A stretch of DNA of 64,000 nt from an uncultured Dokdonia sp. (lineage in GTDB: Bacteria > Bacteroidota > Bacteroidia > Flavobacteriales > Flavobacteriaceae). Below are positions 32,724-41,159 of this stretch, piece by piece. The stretch spans positions 558,001-622,000 of the forward strand of contig CANNDF010000001.1 of NCBI GenBank assembly GCA_947503305.1. The letters run 5' to 3'. The position numbers were made by a program, and so were the translations under genes. Below the pieces are notes generated by a model. It was not told the origin of the DNA, made no database searches, and was given only the letters and a program-made list of their open reading frames with translations. Numbering within the stretch: the stretch's first letter is position 1; the number at the start of each line of letters is the position of its first letter.

Positions 32724-34277
32724 TTATAAGTCAAATTTGATTCCTTGTGCAAGAGGTAATTCTGTGGTATAATTTATTGTATTGGTCTGACGACGCATAT
32801 ACACTTTCCATGCATCAGATCCTGATTCACGACCGCCACCAGTTTCTTTTTCACCACCAAAAGCACCACCTATTTCTGCTCCCGATGTACCTATATTTAC
32901 ATTTGCAATACCACAATCGGATCCAGCAACACTTAAGAAACGCTCTGCTTCACGTAAATTATTAGTCATAATTGCACTAGACAATCCTTGTGCTACTCCA
33001 TTTTGTATGTCAATAGCATTTTCTACATCACCTGAATATTTGATGAGGTATAAAACAGGTGCAAATGTTTCGTGCTGTACAATAGGAAAACTATTATCTG
33101 CTTCTGCAATAGCAGGTTTTACATAGCATCCGCTTTCATAACCTTCTCCAGATAATACACCACCTTCTACAATTATTTTTCCGCCTTGAGCAACTACCTG
33201 CTCTAGAGCATTATTATAGTTTGCTACAGCATCTTTATCAATTAACGGACCTACGTGATTGTTTTCATCTAATGGGTTACCTATGCGCAATTGACCATAC
33301 GCATCTACAACTGCATTTTTTACTTTATCATAAATACTTTCATGTATAATTAAACGACGAGTAGAAGTACAACGTTGACCACAGGTTCCTACAGCCCCAA
33401 ATACACCTCCTATAACGGTCATTTTTATATCTGCATCTGGTGTAACAATGATTGCATTATTTCCTCCTAACTCTAGTAAAGATGTGCCTAAACGTTCTCC
33501 AACGGTTCTTGAGACAATCTTACCCATACGTGTACTTCCCGTAGCCGATACTAAAGGGATACGAGTATCTGTAGTCATAAATTCACCTACACGGTAATCA
33601 CCATTAATTAGACATGAAATCCCTTCTGGAAGGTCATTTTCTTTTAAAACATCTGCAATGATATTTTGACACGCTACACCACAAAGAGGGGCTTTTTCTG
33701 ATGGTTTCCATACACATACATCACCACATATCCAAGCAAGAGCTGTATTCCATGACCATACCGCTACTGGAAAATTAAATGCTGAAATAATTCCTACAAC
33801 ACCTAATGGGTGGTATTGCTCATACATACGGTGTCCAGGTCTTTCTGAGTGCATTGTTAGACCATGCAGTTGTCTAGATAAACCTACTGCAAAATCACAG
33901 ATATCTATCATTTCTTGTACTTCTCCTAAACCTTCTTGATAGGATTTTCCCATTTCATATGAAACGAGTTTTCCCAAGGGTTCTTTAAGTTCACGAAGCT
34001 TTTGACCAAACTGGCGTACAATCTCTCCACGTAAAGGAGCCGGTTTTTTTCTCCATGTTTTAAAAGCAACTGTCGCTTGTTGCATTACCTTATCATAATC
34101 TTCGCGTGTAGTTGTGGTTACTTTACCTATTAACTGTCCATCTACTGGAGAGTAAGAAGCAATAGCTTCTCCGCTTGAAAACCACTCATTACCCGTTGAA
34201 GTACCTTCATTTATATCTTTTAAACCAAGCTGTTTTAAGGCTAGATCCATTCCAAAATCTGTAGCTATTGCGCTCAT
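32724..34277 (-). CDS. Aldehyde dehydrogenase, ALDH7-like
   Basis: A 517-residue NAD(P)-dependent enzyme. Active-site residues: Asn168 (SAFNFPVAVW), Glu269 (LLELGGNN) and catalytic Cys303 (GTCGQRCTSTR). The N-terminal half (DLALKQLGL near the start; GNEW; EQYHPLGVVGIISAFNFP) is close to the ALDH7 / alpha-aminoadipic semialdehyde dehydrogenase group, used in lysine catabolism. It lies 84 nt after a PdxH-like gene and then a 3-hydroxyanthranilate dioxygenase gene on the same strand, so a role in aromatic amino acid breakdown (for example on 2-aminomuconate semialdehyde) is an alternative; sequence favours ALDH7. Confidence 0.9.
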   Translation of the reverse strand: MSAIATDFGMDLALKQLGLKDINEGTSTGNEWFSSGEAIASYSPVDGQLIGKVTTTTREDYDKVMQQATVAFKTWRKKPAPLRGEIVRQFGQKLRELKEPLGKLVSYEMGKSYQEGLGEVQEMIDICDFAVGLSRQLHGLTMHSERPGHRMYEQYHPLGVVGIISAFNFPVAVWSWNTALAWICGDVCVWKPSEKAPLCGVACQNIIADVLKENDLPEGISCLINGDYRVGEFMTTDTRIPLVSATGSTRMGKIVSRTVGERLGTSLLELGGNNAIIVTPDADIKMTVIGGVFGAVGTCGQRCTSTRRLIIHESIYDKVKNAVVDAYGQLRIGNPLDENNHVGPLIDKDAVANYNNALEQVVAQGGKIIVEGGVLSGEGYESGCYVKPAIAEADNSFPIVQHETFAPVLYLIKYSGDVENAIDIQNGVAQGLSSAIMTNNLREAERFLSVAGSDCGIANVNIGTSGAEIGGAFGGEKETGGGRESGSDAWKVYMRRQTNTINYTTELPLAQGIKFDL

Positions 34278-34361
34278 TTTGTATCGTTTTTTTATTCGTT
34301 ATGAAATCGTTTGCGAATATACAGATAATCGTATGTTTTGGAAAAGAATACAGGGTTCTAT

Positions 34362-34949
34362 TTACGGCTGTAACTGAATGCTATCCCATCCTTCTTCTAA
34401 AGATGTGTATAATATCCTATCGTGGAAGCGAGAAGTTTTAAATTCTAAAAACTCTATACGATGTGGATTGATTTTCCAACCTCCCCAATGGTCAGGCTTA
34501 CGAATGTTTTTTTTGTTTTTTACGCTTTCGCGAAAGCGTTTACTTAATAGAGAATTATCTTCCATAGACGCTCCTTGAGTGCTTAGTGAGCTTACTGTTT
34601 TTGATGCATGAGAGCGTTGGTCAAAATAGAAATGTGCCTCTTCTTCTGAAATAGGAGAAGCCATTCCCTGTATACGTACTTGACGTGCTGTCTCTTCCCA
34701 CCAAAAAGTGAGTGCAACTCTTGGATTTACAGCAATCTCTTGTCCTTTTTTAGAGAGTGTTGATCCAGTTACTATAAAATAGGGCTCTTTAAGTTCTTTT
34801 AAAGATACATTGCGTGCATTAGGAAAACCCTCATTACCTATAGTTGATAGTACACATGCGGAAGGGTGTGCGCTTTTAGTTGTGACATTATGTTGACGTA
34901 ACCATCTTGCAAAAGTGTCAAATGGGTTGGGATAGTTTGATGAGGTCAT
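34362..34949 (-). CDS. Pyridoxamine 5'-phosphate oxidase-like protein
   Basis: A 195-residue FMN-binding split-barrel protein. N-terminal part: NARNVSLKELKEPYFIVTGSTLSKKGQEIAVNPRVALTFWWEETARQVRIQG. The C-terminal part carries the PdxH dimerisation motif PDHWGGWKINPHRIEFLEF...RFHDRI, which distinguishes true PdxH-type enzymes from general flavin reductases. It is somewhat shorter than E. coli PdxH (218 residues). PdxH makes pyridoxal phosphate, the cofactor of kynureninase; the neighbouring gene encodes the next kynurenine-pathway enzyme, but a direct link is inference. A palindrome repeat is inside the gene (read RFRES). Confidence 0.85.
   Translation of the reverse strand: MTSSNYPNPFDTFARWLRQHNVTTKSAHPSACVLSTIGNEGFPNARNVSLKELKEPYFIVTGSTLSKKGQEIAVNPRVALTFWWEETARQVRIQGMASPISEEEAHFYFDQRSHASKTVSSLSTQGASMEDNSLLSKRFRESVKNKKNIRKPDHWGGWKINPHRIEFLEFKTSRFHDRILYTSLEEGWDSIQLQP
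34524..34537. repeat. GCTTTCGCGAAAGC palindrome, copy 7 (inside the pdxH-like gene)
   Basis: Exact copy, 18 bp with flanks (ACGCTTTCGCGAAAGCGT), read as R-F-R-E-S in a variable loop between the two halves of the PdxH-like protein. Confidence 0.9.
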
Positions 34950-34956
34950 TAAGAAT

Positions 34957-35496
34957 TTAGTCTTTTACAACAAACCGCTCGTCTGTAGGCATTACTTCTC
35001 CACAATTTGAACATGTACGTTTGTGTTCATCTCCATAAAAGTCTTTAAAATGTCCTAAAAAGTCTTTCTCAATATCATTTAATGGAAAATAAACATCGTA
35101 GAGTTTATTATTACAATTGTCACAAAACCATAACAACCCGTCCTTTCCTTCTAGATCGACACGTTTACGTTCTATAACGAGGCCTAGAGACCCTTCATGT
35201 CTAACCGGGGAATGAGGTACACCAGCAGGATGTAGATACATATCTCCTGGACCTAGTTTCATTGTTTTTTTTACTCCATCCTCTTGAATATGAACTTCTA
35301 TAGTACCTTCTAGTTGATAGAATAGTTCTTCAGTTTCATTATAATGATAATCTTTACGTGCATTAGGTCCAGCAACGATCATTACAATATAATCATCTGC
35401 TTCTTTATACAGATTTTTATTCCCTACGGGAGGTTTTAAAAGGTTGCGATTTTCTTCTATCCAAGTATTGAGGTTAAAAGGTTTTGCAATTGCCAT
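34957..35496 (-). CDS. nbaC: 3-hydroxyanthranilate 3,4-dioxygenase
   Basis: A 179-residue cupin dioxygenase that opens the ring of 3-hydroxyanthranilate in the kynurenine pathway. The iron ligands sit at the numbered positions known from the bacterial enzyme: His51, Glu57 and His95, with substrate-contacting Arg47 and Arg99. The C-terminal rubredoxin-like Cys pairs (CDNC and CSNC) are present. It starts the minus-strand unit nbaC, pdxH-like, aldehyde dehydrogenase. The other kynurenine genes are not in the window. Confidence 0.95.
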   Translation of the reverse strand: MAIAKPFNLNTWIEENRNLLKPPVGNKNLYKEADDYIVMIVAGPNARKDYHYNETEELFYQLEGTIEVHIQEDGVKKTMKLGPGDMYLHPAGVPHSPVRHEGSLGLVIERKRVDLEGKDGLLWFCDNCNNKLYDVYFPLNDIEKDFLGHFKDFYGDEHKRTCSNCGEVMPTDERFVVKD

Positions 35497-35532
35497 AATT
35501 GTTTATTGTTTTTATAAAAATACAACAAAAAA

Positions 35533-35564
35533 ACAACCCTACTAGTCGAAACTGATAGGGCTGT
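35533..35564 (-). terminator. Terminator with TTCG loop after the CAP lipoprotein gene
   Basis: On the minus strand a 14-bp stem with one mismatch and two G-T pairs closes a stable TTCG tetraloop, followed by a run of seven T. It lies 23 nt past the stop of the CAP-domain gene and before nbaC. Confidence 0.88.
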
Positions 35565-35587
35565 AAACCAATTATGGTTTGGGGATC

Positions 35588-36082
35588 TTATTTCAGAAAG
35601 ATATGTGTAAAGTAGTTGATACCATTTTCGGTTTGTGCTACACTTATTCCTGTATGGGTAAAGTCACCTTCTATAGCTTGTCTATGACTATCACTATTTA
35701 ACCATCCTTCTAATACGGATTGTGCAGTTCTATAGCCATAGGCTACATTTTCACTGACTGCATCTGCTCCATTTGCTTTTAAATATTCTGAACGTTCAAA
35801 GAAGTTATCATGACTTACTTTGTTATTGATAATCATATATCCAGTATGATTTATGGCTTCTTCTTTTGCTAAGTTATGATTGCTAAAAGGAGGTAACCCT
35901 AAGGTCTCTCTATGCGCATTTACAAGCAAAAAGATTTCTTGAGAAAACGCATTATTATTCTCTATTGTAATTTCATTTTCTAGGTTTGCTATTTCGTTTG
36001 TATCATTTACCTCATCGCTACTGCACGACATAAGTAGACATACTAAAGCAACAAAAAGTAGGCTCTTTGTAATTAACTTCAT
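35588..36082 (-). CDS. CAP-domain lipoprotein
   Basis: A 164-residue protein. Signal peptide with lipobox (FVALVCLLMSC, Cys20), then a CAP/SCP-like domain (about 45-164): IFLLVNAHRETLGLPPFSNHNLAKEEAINHTGYMIINNKVSHDNFFERSEYL, ENVAYGY, VLEGWLNSDSHRQAI and the terminal HTGISVA...THIFLK. Bacterial CAP proteins are extracellular and of mostly unknown function. Probably anchored in the outer membrane. A monocistronic gene with its own terminator; 250 bp of AT-rich DNA with no clear feature separates it from the divergent zinc-ribbon gene. Confidence 0.9.
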   Translation of the reverse strand: MKLITKSLLFVALVCLLMSCSSDEVNDTNEIANLENEITIENNNAFSQEIFLLVNAHRETLGLPPFSNHNLAKEEAINHTGYMIINNKVSHDNFFERSEYLKANGADAVSENVAYGYRTAQSVLEGWLNSDSHRQAIEGDFTHTGISVAQTENGINYFTHIFLK

Positions 36083-36334
36083 GATTTAGGTATTATAATT
36101 TGGGATTACTAATATATGAAAAAATGCATTTAAACGAGAAAATAATGCATTTAATCGATGAAATACACAATTTCCTACAAATACTACTCTTATTTTCTGT
36201 GTTTAAAGGACATTATATTTTTCTCTGGAGTAAAAGTATGTGTGTAGATAGATTTTTGAAATCAGGATTTATTATTTGGAGGATTATCGTTATTATTCTG
36301 ATTATATTAGTTTATGATTTACAAATTGTAAAAA

Positions 36335-36688
36335 ATGGAGAAAAACTGTCCAGAGTGCGGGACTAAGATTATAGGTCGTTCAGATAAGAAATTCTGTAGC
36401 GATGCATGTCGCAATAGTCATAATAATAAGTTCAATAAGGATACAAAGAATTTAGTCCGTAATATTAATAATAGACTGCGTAAAAACTATAGAATTTTAG
36501 AATCGTTAAACCCTGATGAAAAAACAAAAACAACCAAGGCAAAACTCATGACTGCTGGTTTTGATTTTAATTATTTTACCAGTATTTATGTTACAAAGGC
36601 AGGGACTACTTATTACTTTGTATATGATCAGGGTTATTTACCATTAGATGGCGATTTTTATGCTTTGGTTAAGAGAAGCTCAAAGTAA
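36335..36688 (+). CDS. Small zinc-ribbon protein
   Basis: A 117-residue protein. The N-terminus is a zinc ribbon of the DUF2116 type (CPECGTKIIGRSDKKFCSDACRNSHNN: four Cys). The rest is a basic helix (NLVRNINNRLRKNYRILESLNP) and a small beta-rich end (YFTSIYVTKAGTTYYFVYDQGYLPL). I recognise the ribbon but not the rest. A nucleic-acid or protein-binding role is plausible. A longer frame starting upstream in another phase is not credible. Confidence 0.82.
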   Translation: MEKNCPECGTKIIGRSDKKFCSDACRNSHNNKFNKDTKNLVRNINNRLRKNYRILESLNPDEKTKTTKAKLMTAGFDFNYFTSIYVTKAGTTYYFVYDQGYLPLDGDFYALVKRSSK

Positions 36689-36745
36689 GTTCTCTGAAGA
36701 CTAGAAGAAATAAGTACGTACAATTATTAATTAGAGGGATTCTTT

Positions 36746-37273
36746 ATGAAGATATATATAGAAACCAAACATCTTATTTTAAGGGAGATTGTTATTGAGG
36801 ATACGGGTGATATGTATCGTTTAGATAGCAACCCTATTGTCCATGAATATTTGGGTAAAAAACCTATTGCCTGTATGGGCAGGGCACGCCATTATATAGA
36901 CTATATCAGGATGCAGTATACGAAGTATGGTATAGGCAGATGGGCAGCTATCGAAAAATCGAGTGGTGATTTTATAGGATGGACAGGATTAAAAATGAAT
37001 TTTGAAGAAACAATGAATGGCCATACAAATTTTTATGACATAGGTTATCGCTTTATGCCTGAGTACTGGGGGAAAGGCTATGCTACAGAATCGTCTATTG
37101 CTGCTAGAGATTATTTTTTTGAGCATTTCCCAAACACAAAGCTTTGCGGTATGGCAGAGTTAGGAAATAGAGCTTCCTGTCGTATTTTAGAAAAAATAGG
37201 ATTAGAGCGTAAAGCAGATTTTATGTATGAACCCGAAAACATAAAGTTAGCATGGTTTGAAAAAAAGCCTTGA
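36746..37273 (+). CDS. GNAT family N-acetyltransferase (RimJ/RimL type)
   Basis: A 175-residue protein with the GNAT fold: an N-terminal strand (LILREIVIED), IGWTGLKMN in the middle, the acetyl-CoA motif YRFMPEYWGKGYATESS, and the C-terminal MAELGNRASCRILEKIGLERKADF typical of RimJ/RimL-like proteins that acetylate protein N-termini or small amines. Substrate unknown. It follows the zinc-ribbon gene by 57 nt on the same strand. Confidence 0.9.
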   Translation: MKIYIETKHLILREIVIEDTGDMYRLDSNPIVHEYLGKKPIACMGRARHYIDYIRMQYTKYGIGRWAAIEKSSGDFIGWTGLKMNFEETMNGHTNFYDIGYRFMPEYWGKGYATESSIAARDYFFEHFPNTKLCGMAELGNRASCRILEKIGLERKADFMYEPENIKLAWFEKKP

Positions 37274-37282
37274 ATATTCTCT

Positions 37283-37747
37283 TTACTTCCAGGTTTGCCC
37301 ATTAAGTTTTAATGCAGCCTTAAGAACGTCTTTCTGACTTATTTGCCCAACTAATTTTCCATTTTCTAAAATAGGGAAACGACGTCTTTTAGACTCAACA
37401 AATTTATTTGCTGCATCAAAAACATTCATATTACCATCTATAGTATCTACATTATGGACCATATGATTTTCTACTTTTACGTCATCCATAGGCATATTGT
37501 AATATCTGCTTTCTGAAATTTGTTTCATACAATCCCCTTCAGATATGATACCTACAAGTTCATTGTTTTCATTTACTACAGGTCCTCCAGAAATCTTATA
37601 CTTTATAAGGGTATTCATTACTTCAAGAACAGATTGATCAGGTGTAAATGTGATCAAATTCTTTGTCATATAGTCGCTTACTTTTATATCTGAGGGATTA
37701 CCTTTAGAAGGCTTTGCACGACGTCCCATAAAACTTTTGATTCCCAT
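37283..37747 (-). CDS. CBS-domain pair protein
   Basis: A 154-residue protein with two CBS domains in tandem: SDYMTKNLITFTPDQSVLEVMNTLIKYKISGGPVVNENNELVGIISEGDCM (about 23-73) and VENHMVHNVDTIDGNMNVFDAANKFVESKRRRFPILENGKLVGQISQKDVLKA (about 90-147). CBS pairs bind adenosine nucleotides and act as sensors; no catalytic domain is attached. The short N-terminus is basic. It is a single gene, ending 9 nt from the convergent GNAT gene. Confidence 0.92.
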   Translation of the reverse strand: MGIKSFMGRRAKPSKGNPSDIKVSDYMTKNLITFTPDQSVLEVMNTLIKYKISGGPVVNENNELVGIISEGDCMKQISESRYYNMPMDDVKVENHMVHNVDTIDGNMNVFDAANKFVESKRRRFPILENGKLVGQISQKDVLKAALKLNGQTWK

Positions 37748-37819
37748 AACGCTCTGTTTTTTAAAGTAAAAAAATATGTACTTAAAGTTAGTGAATTAAA
37801 AGGAATTGAATTGGGTTTT

Positions 37820-37833
37820 GCTTTCGCGAAAGC
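37820..37833. repeat. GCTTTCGCGAAAGC palindrome, copy 8 (upstream of the M28 peptidase gene)
   Basis: Exact copy in the 133-bp gap between the divergent CBS gene and the M28 peptidase gene, about 50 bp before the peptidase start. Confidence 0.9.
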
Positions 37834-37880
37834 GGAATCCCTTTCAAAAATTGTATTTTAGAAGGATCAAACCAACCTTT

Positions 37881-40241
37881 ATGAAACGTATATCGCACAT
37901 TTTTTCGTTCATTTTAATTCTGATTTTAGTGTATTTAAGTTTTGATTCTTTAATGCCAAAAAAAATCAGTGACCTTACCGCGGATACTACTGAATTTTCT
38001 ACCGAAAGAGCAATGAAACAACTTGAGGTTATTGCAAAAGCACCTCACTTTGTAGGCACTAGAGAGCATACAGAAGTACGTAAGTATATACTTGATGAAT
38101 TACGAAAATTAGGATTAGACCCTCAAGTACAAGAAGGATTTACTTTTGAAGAATGGAGGGGATATGGGAATCTTGTAAAACCTAAAAATATTCTGGCTCG
38201 AATAAAAGGGAGTGGAGATGGAAAAGCGGTATTATTAATGTCTCATTATGATAGTGCTCCTCATAGTTCTTCTCATGGGGCTAGTGATGCTGGATCTGGC
38301 GTAGTGACGATACTGGAAAGTGTAAGAGCATATATGGCTAGTGGTGCTCAACCTAAAAATGATATTATTATTTGTATCACAGATGCTGAAGAATTAGGGC
38401 TGGACGGAGCTCAATTATTTGTAGATGAGCACCCTTGGGCAAAAGATGTAGGAATTGCTCTCAATTTTGAAGCTCGAGGGAGTGGCGGGCCTTCTAATAT
38501 GATTATTGAAACCAATGGTGGAAATGCAAATCTTATAAAAGGATTTAAAGAAGCAGGTGTAACTTATCCAGTTGCTACTTCTCTTATGTATAGCATTTAT
38601 AAAATGCTTCCTAATGATACTGATTCAACAGTATTGCGTGAAGATGGTGACATAGATGGTTTTTTCTTTGCGTTTATAGATGATCATTATGATTATCATA
38701 CGATAAATGATACTGCAGAAAATTTGGATAAGAATAGCTTAGAGCATCAAGGAAGTTATTTAATGCCTTTATTAAAATATTATGCTACAGCCGACTTATC
38801 TCAAGTAAAAGCAAGTGAAGACTATGTATATTTTGATATGGCATTTTTAAAGTTTGTGTCCTATCCTTTTTCATGGATATGGCCTATGGTAATCCTTGCG
38901 ATTGTATTGTTCGTGTCTCTTATAATTTATGGTGTTAAAAAAGAGATGATTGTAAGAGCAGTTGTAGGGAAAGGCTTTTTATCTTTTCTATTAAGTCTGA
39001 TTGGAAGTGGTGCTCTTCTATATTTTTTATGGGAAATTATAAAGGTTATCTATCCTACATATAATGAGATACTTCCTGTATTTATTTATAATGGACATTG
39101 GTATATTATTGCTTTTGTAATGCTTACCATAAGTCTCACATTAGGTATCTACCATAGGTTTACAAAACCTCAGAATATTCCAAGTATGCTTGTTGCTCCT
39201 ATTACCTTATGGTTGATAGTTAATATAGCGCTTGCACTATGGTTAGAAGGGGCTGCTTTTTTTATAATTCCGGTATATTTTGCAATGCTTGCGATGTATA
39301 TAAGCATACGACAATCTAATCCAAGTAAAATACTGTTAGTCTTTTTATGTGCTCCTGCTATTTTTATTTTGGCACCGTTGGTACAGTTTTTCCCTATAGG
39401 ATTAGGCCCAGATATGCTATTTGCTTCTGCGATATTTACGGTGCTTCTTTTTGGACTTTTACTCCCAGTTATAGGGTATTATAGAAATAAAAGAATCATA
39501 GGGATTTTAACCTTACTAGGAGGGCTTTTCTTTATAGGCATTGCTCATTCTAAATCAAGTCCTGCTCCAGATAGACAACAACCTAATAGTCTTATTTACT
39601 ATCATAATGCCGATAGCGGAAAAGCATACTGGGCGACGTATAATAGAACTCTAGATGATTGGACAAAAGGATATTTAGGAGAAAACCCTGAGGAAGCCTC
39701 TCAGTATATAGGCAATGCCGCAGGAAGTAAATATAATACTGGGTATAGTTATGCAAAAGAGACGCGAGTTATAGATCTTCCAGAAAGTATTATACATATA
39801 GATAGAGATACTGTCATAAATGCATTACGTCATATGACTATGACTATTGCTCCTCAACGGGATATTAATCAGATAAGGTTGTACACAGATATAGATGTAG
39901 ATTTTAGACATTTAGAATACAATGGGAAAGTGTTTGCGCCAGATAGTACAGCTACATTATATAAAAAACGAGGAAGTAAAGGGATTTTAAGTTACTATAT
40001 AGCCGAAGGAGATGCTTTAGAATTTAAGTACAGTGTGCCGGAAGGTGTGAATCCCGTTTTTACTCTTAAAGAGTTTTCTTATGATTTATTAGACAATCCT
40101 AGTTTTACAGTATCTGCAAGGCCTAAGACTACAAAACCGAGTCCGTTTATACCTAATGATGCTGTTATTGTAGAACGTACAATAGATGTATCTGTTTTTG
40201 CAAAGGCAATTACAGACACAATACCAAGACTAGAAGATTAA
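37881..40241 (+). CDS. M28 family metallopeptidase with C-terminal membrane domain
   Basis: A 786-residue protein from the ATG at 37881; an upstream TTG keeps the frame open but adds no signal peptide. Signal anchor: SHIFSFILILILVYLSFDSL. The peptidase domain has the M28 two-zinc ligands in order: LMSHYDSAPHSSS (His), ASDAGSG (Asp), TDAEELGLDGAQ (Glu-Glu), NFEARGSGG and DDHYDYHTINDT (His). Then come eight or so membrane segments (about 310-550) and a C-terminal soluble domain. This is the layout of Fxna-like ER/vacuolar aminopeptidases and their bacterial relatives. It should work at the periplasmic face of the inner membrane. Substrates unknown. Confidence 0.9.
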   Translation: MKRISHIFSFILILILVYLSFDSLMPKKISDLTADTTEFSTERAMKQLEVIAKAPHFVGTREHTEVRKYILDELRKLGLDPQVQEGFTFEEWRGYGNLVKPKNILARIKGSGDGKAVLLMSHYDSAPHSSSHGASDAGSGVVTILESVRAYMASGAQPKNDIIICITDAEELGLDGAQLFVDEHPWAKDVGIALNFEARGSGGPSNMIIETNGGNANLIKGFKEAGVTYPVATSLMYSIYKMLPNDTDSTVLREDGDIDGFFFAFIDDHYDYHTINDTAENLDKNSLEHQGSYLMPLLKYYATADLSQVKASEDYVYFDMAFLKFVSYPFSWIWPMVILAIVLFVSLIIYGVKKEMIVRAVVGKGFLSFLLSLIGSGALLYFLWEIIKVIYPTYNEILPVFIYNGHWYIIAFVMLTISLTLGIYHRFTKPQNIPSMLVAPITLWLIVNIALALWLEGAAFFIIPVYFAMLAMYISIRQSNPSKILLVFLCAPAIFILAPLVQFFPIGLGPDMLFASAIFTVLLFGLLLPVIGYYRNKRIIGILTLLGGLFFIGIAHSKSSPAPDRQQPNSLIYYHNADSGKAYWATYNRTLDDWTKGYLGENPEEASQYIGNAAGSKYNTGYSYAKETRVIDLPESIIHIDRDTVINALRHMTMTIAPQRDINQIRLYTDIDVDFRHLEYNGKVFAPDSTATLYKKRGSKGILSYYIAEGDALEFKYSVPEGVNPVFTLKEFSYDLLDNPSFTVSARPKTTKPSPFIPNDAVIVERTIDVSVFAKAITDTIPRLED

Positions 40242-40280
40242 AAAATGATATTTTAGTAGTAGCTATAAAATATATAACGA

Positions 40281-41084
40281 TTGAATAAAAAAATAACGAT
40301 TGCCGGCTTAGGTTGGTTAGGAAATGCTTTTGCTTCACACCTTCTTCAGCTAGGCTATACTGTAAAGGGAAGTGTTACAGATATTGGAAAGGCTACAACA
40401 CTTACATCAAAAGGGATTGATGCAATTCCACTCGTTTTAACCGAAAACGGAGTAACCGGAGAAGTAGATGTATTATTACAAGATACAGATGTTCTTGCTA
40501 TTATGATTCCTCCAGGATTACGACGAAATACAGGAGCCAACTATGCTCTTAAAATGGCTCATTTTTTACATGCTATAGAACAATCTTCTGTTAGAAAAGT
40601 AATTCTTGTTAGTAGCACTTCTGTTTATGACGATGGCCAAGGAAGTGTTAATGAAAGCAATGTTCCCATACCACAACTTAACGCTGCAAAACAGCTTTAT
40701 GACGTAGAACAAATTTTTTTTAATGCCCCGTCTTTTAAAACGACTATTGTTCGTTTTGGAGGACTTTTTGGAGGGAGCCGTAATCCTGTACGTTTTATTG
40801 CAGGACGTAAAGGGCTTAGTAACGGAGATGCCCCCGTAAACATGATCCACAGAGAGGACTGTATTGGAATTTTGTTAGAGATTATAAAAAAAGATGTTTT
40901 TGGTCATATTTTTAATGCAGTTTCTCCACAACATCCTACAAAGAGAGATTACTATACAAAACAAGCCATACAGCTGGGATTAACGGTACCAGAGTATGAG
41001 GATGAAAGTGAAGCAATATTCAAACAGGTGGATTCTATATATCTAAAGAAGCTATTACATTACACATTTAAAGTAACTCTATGA
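40281..41084 (+). CDS. NAD(P)-binding epimerase-like protein (YeeZ type)
   Basis: A 267-residue Rossmann protein starting at TTG. N-terminal motif ITIAGLGWLGNAFASHLLQLGYTVKGSVTD; the middle has VILVSSTSVYDDG and VRFGGLFGGSRNPVRFIAGR. It matches the YeeZ / NAD-dependent epimerase-like group, which has short YxxxK-like signals replaced. Catalytic activity uncertain. It follows the M28 gene by 39 nt on the same strand and is closed by the terminator at 41111-41138; a GCTTTTGCAAAAGC variant repeat lies just after the stop (41091-41104). Confidence 0.85.
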   Translation: MNKKITIAGLGWLGNAFASHLLQLGYTVKGSVTDIGKATTLTSKGIDAIPLVLTENGVTGEVDVLLQDTDVLAIMIPPGLRRNTGANYALKMAHFLHAIEQSSVRKVILVSSTSVYDDGQGSVNESNVPIPQLNAAKQLYDVEQIFFNAPSFKTTIVRFGGLFGGSRNPVRFIAGRKGLSNGDAPVNMIHREDCIGILLEIIKKDVFGHIFNAVSPQHPTKRDYYTKQAIQLGLTVPEYEDESEAIFKQVDSIYLKKLLHYTFKVTL

Positions 41085-41110
41085 GGGATCGCTTTTGCAA
41101 AAGCGCATAA

Positions 41111-41138
41111 AAAAACCGTCCATTTCTGAACGGTTTTT
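41111..41138. terminator. Terminator between convergent genes
   Basis: AAAAACCGT (41111-41119) pairs with ACGGTTTTT (41130-41138). It lies between the plus-strand epimerase-like gene and the minus-strand M13 peptidase gene and can serve both. Confidence 0.85.
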
Positions 41139-41159
41139 AGAACTATATATAATGTATAA

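Noticed and set aside
36100-36366. 88-residue hydrophobic frame
   Set aside because: Starts at TTG, is very AT-rich, overlaps the zinc-ribbon gene and has no recognisable pattern.
37806-37880. N-terminal extension of the M28 peptidase from a TTG
   Set aside because: The added 25 residues are basic and run through palindrome copy 8; the ATG at 37881 gives a normal signal anchor.
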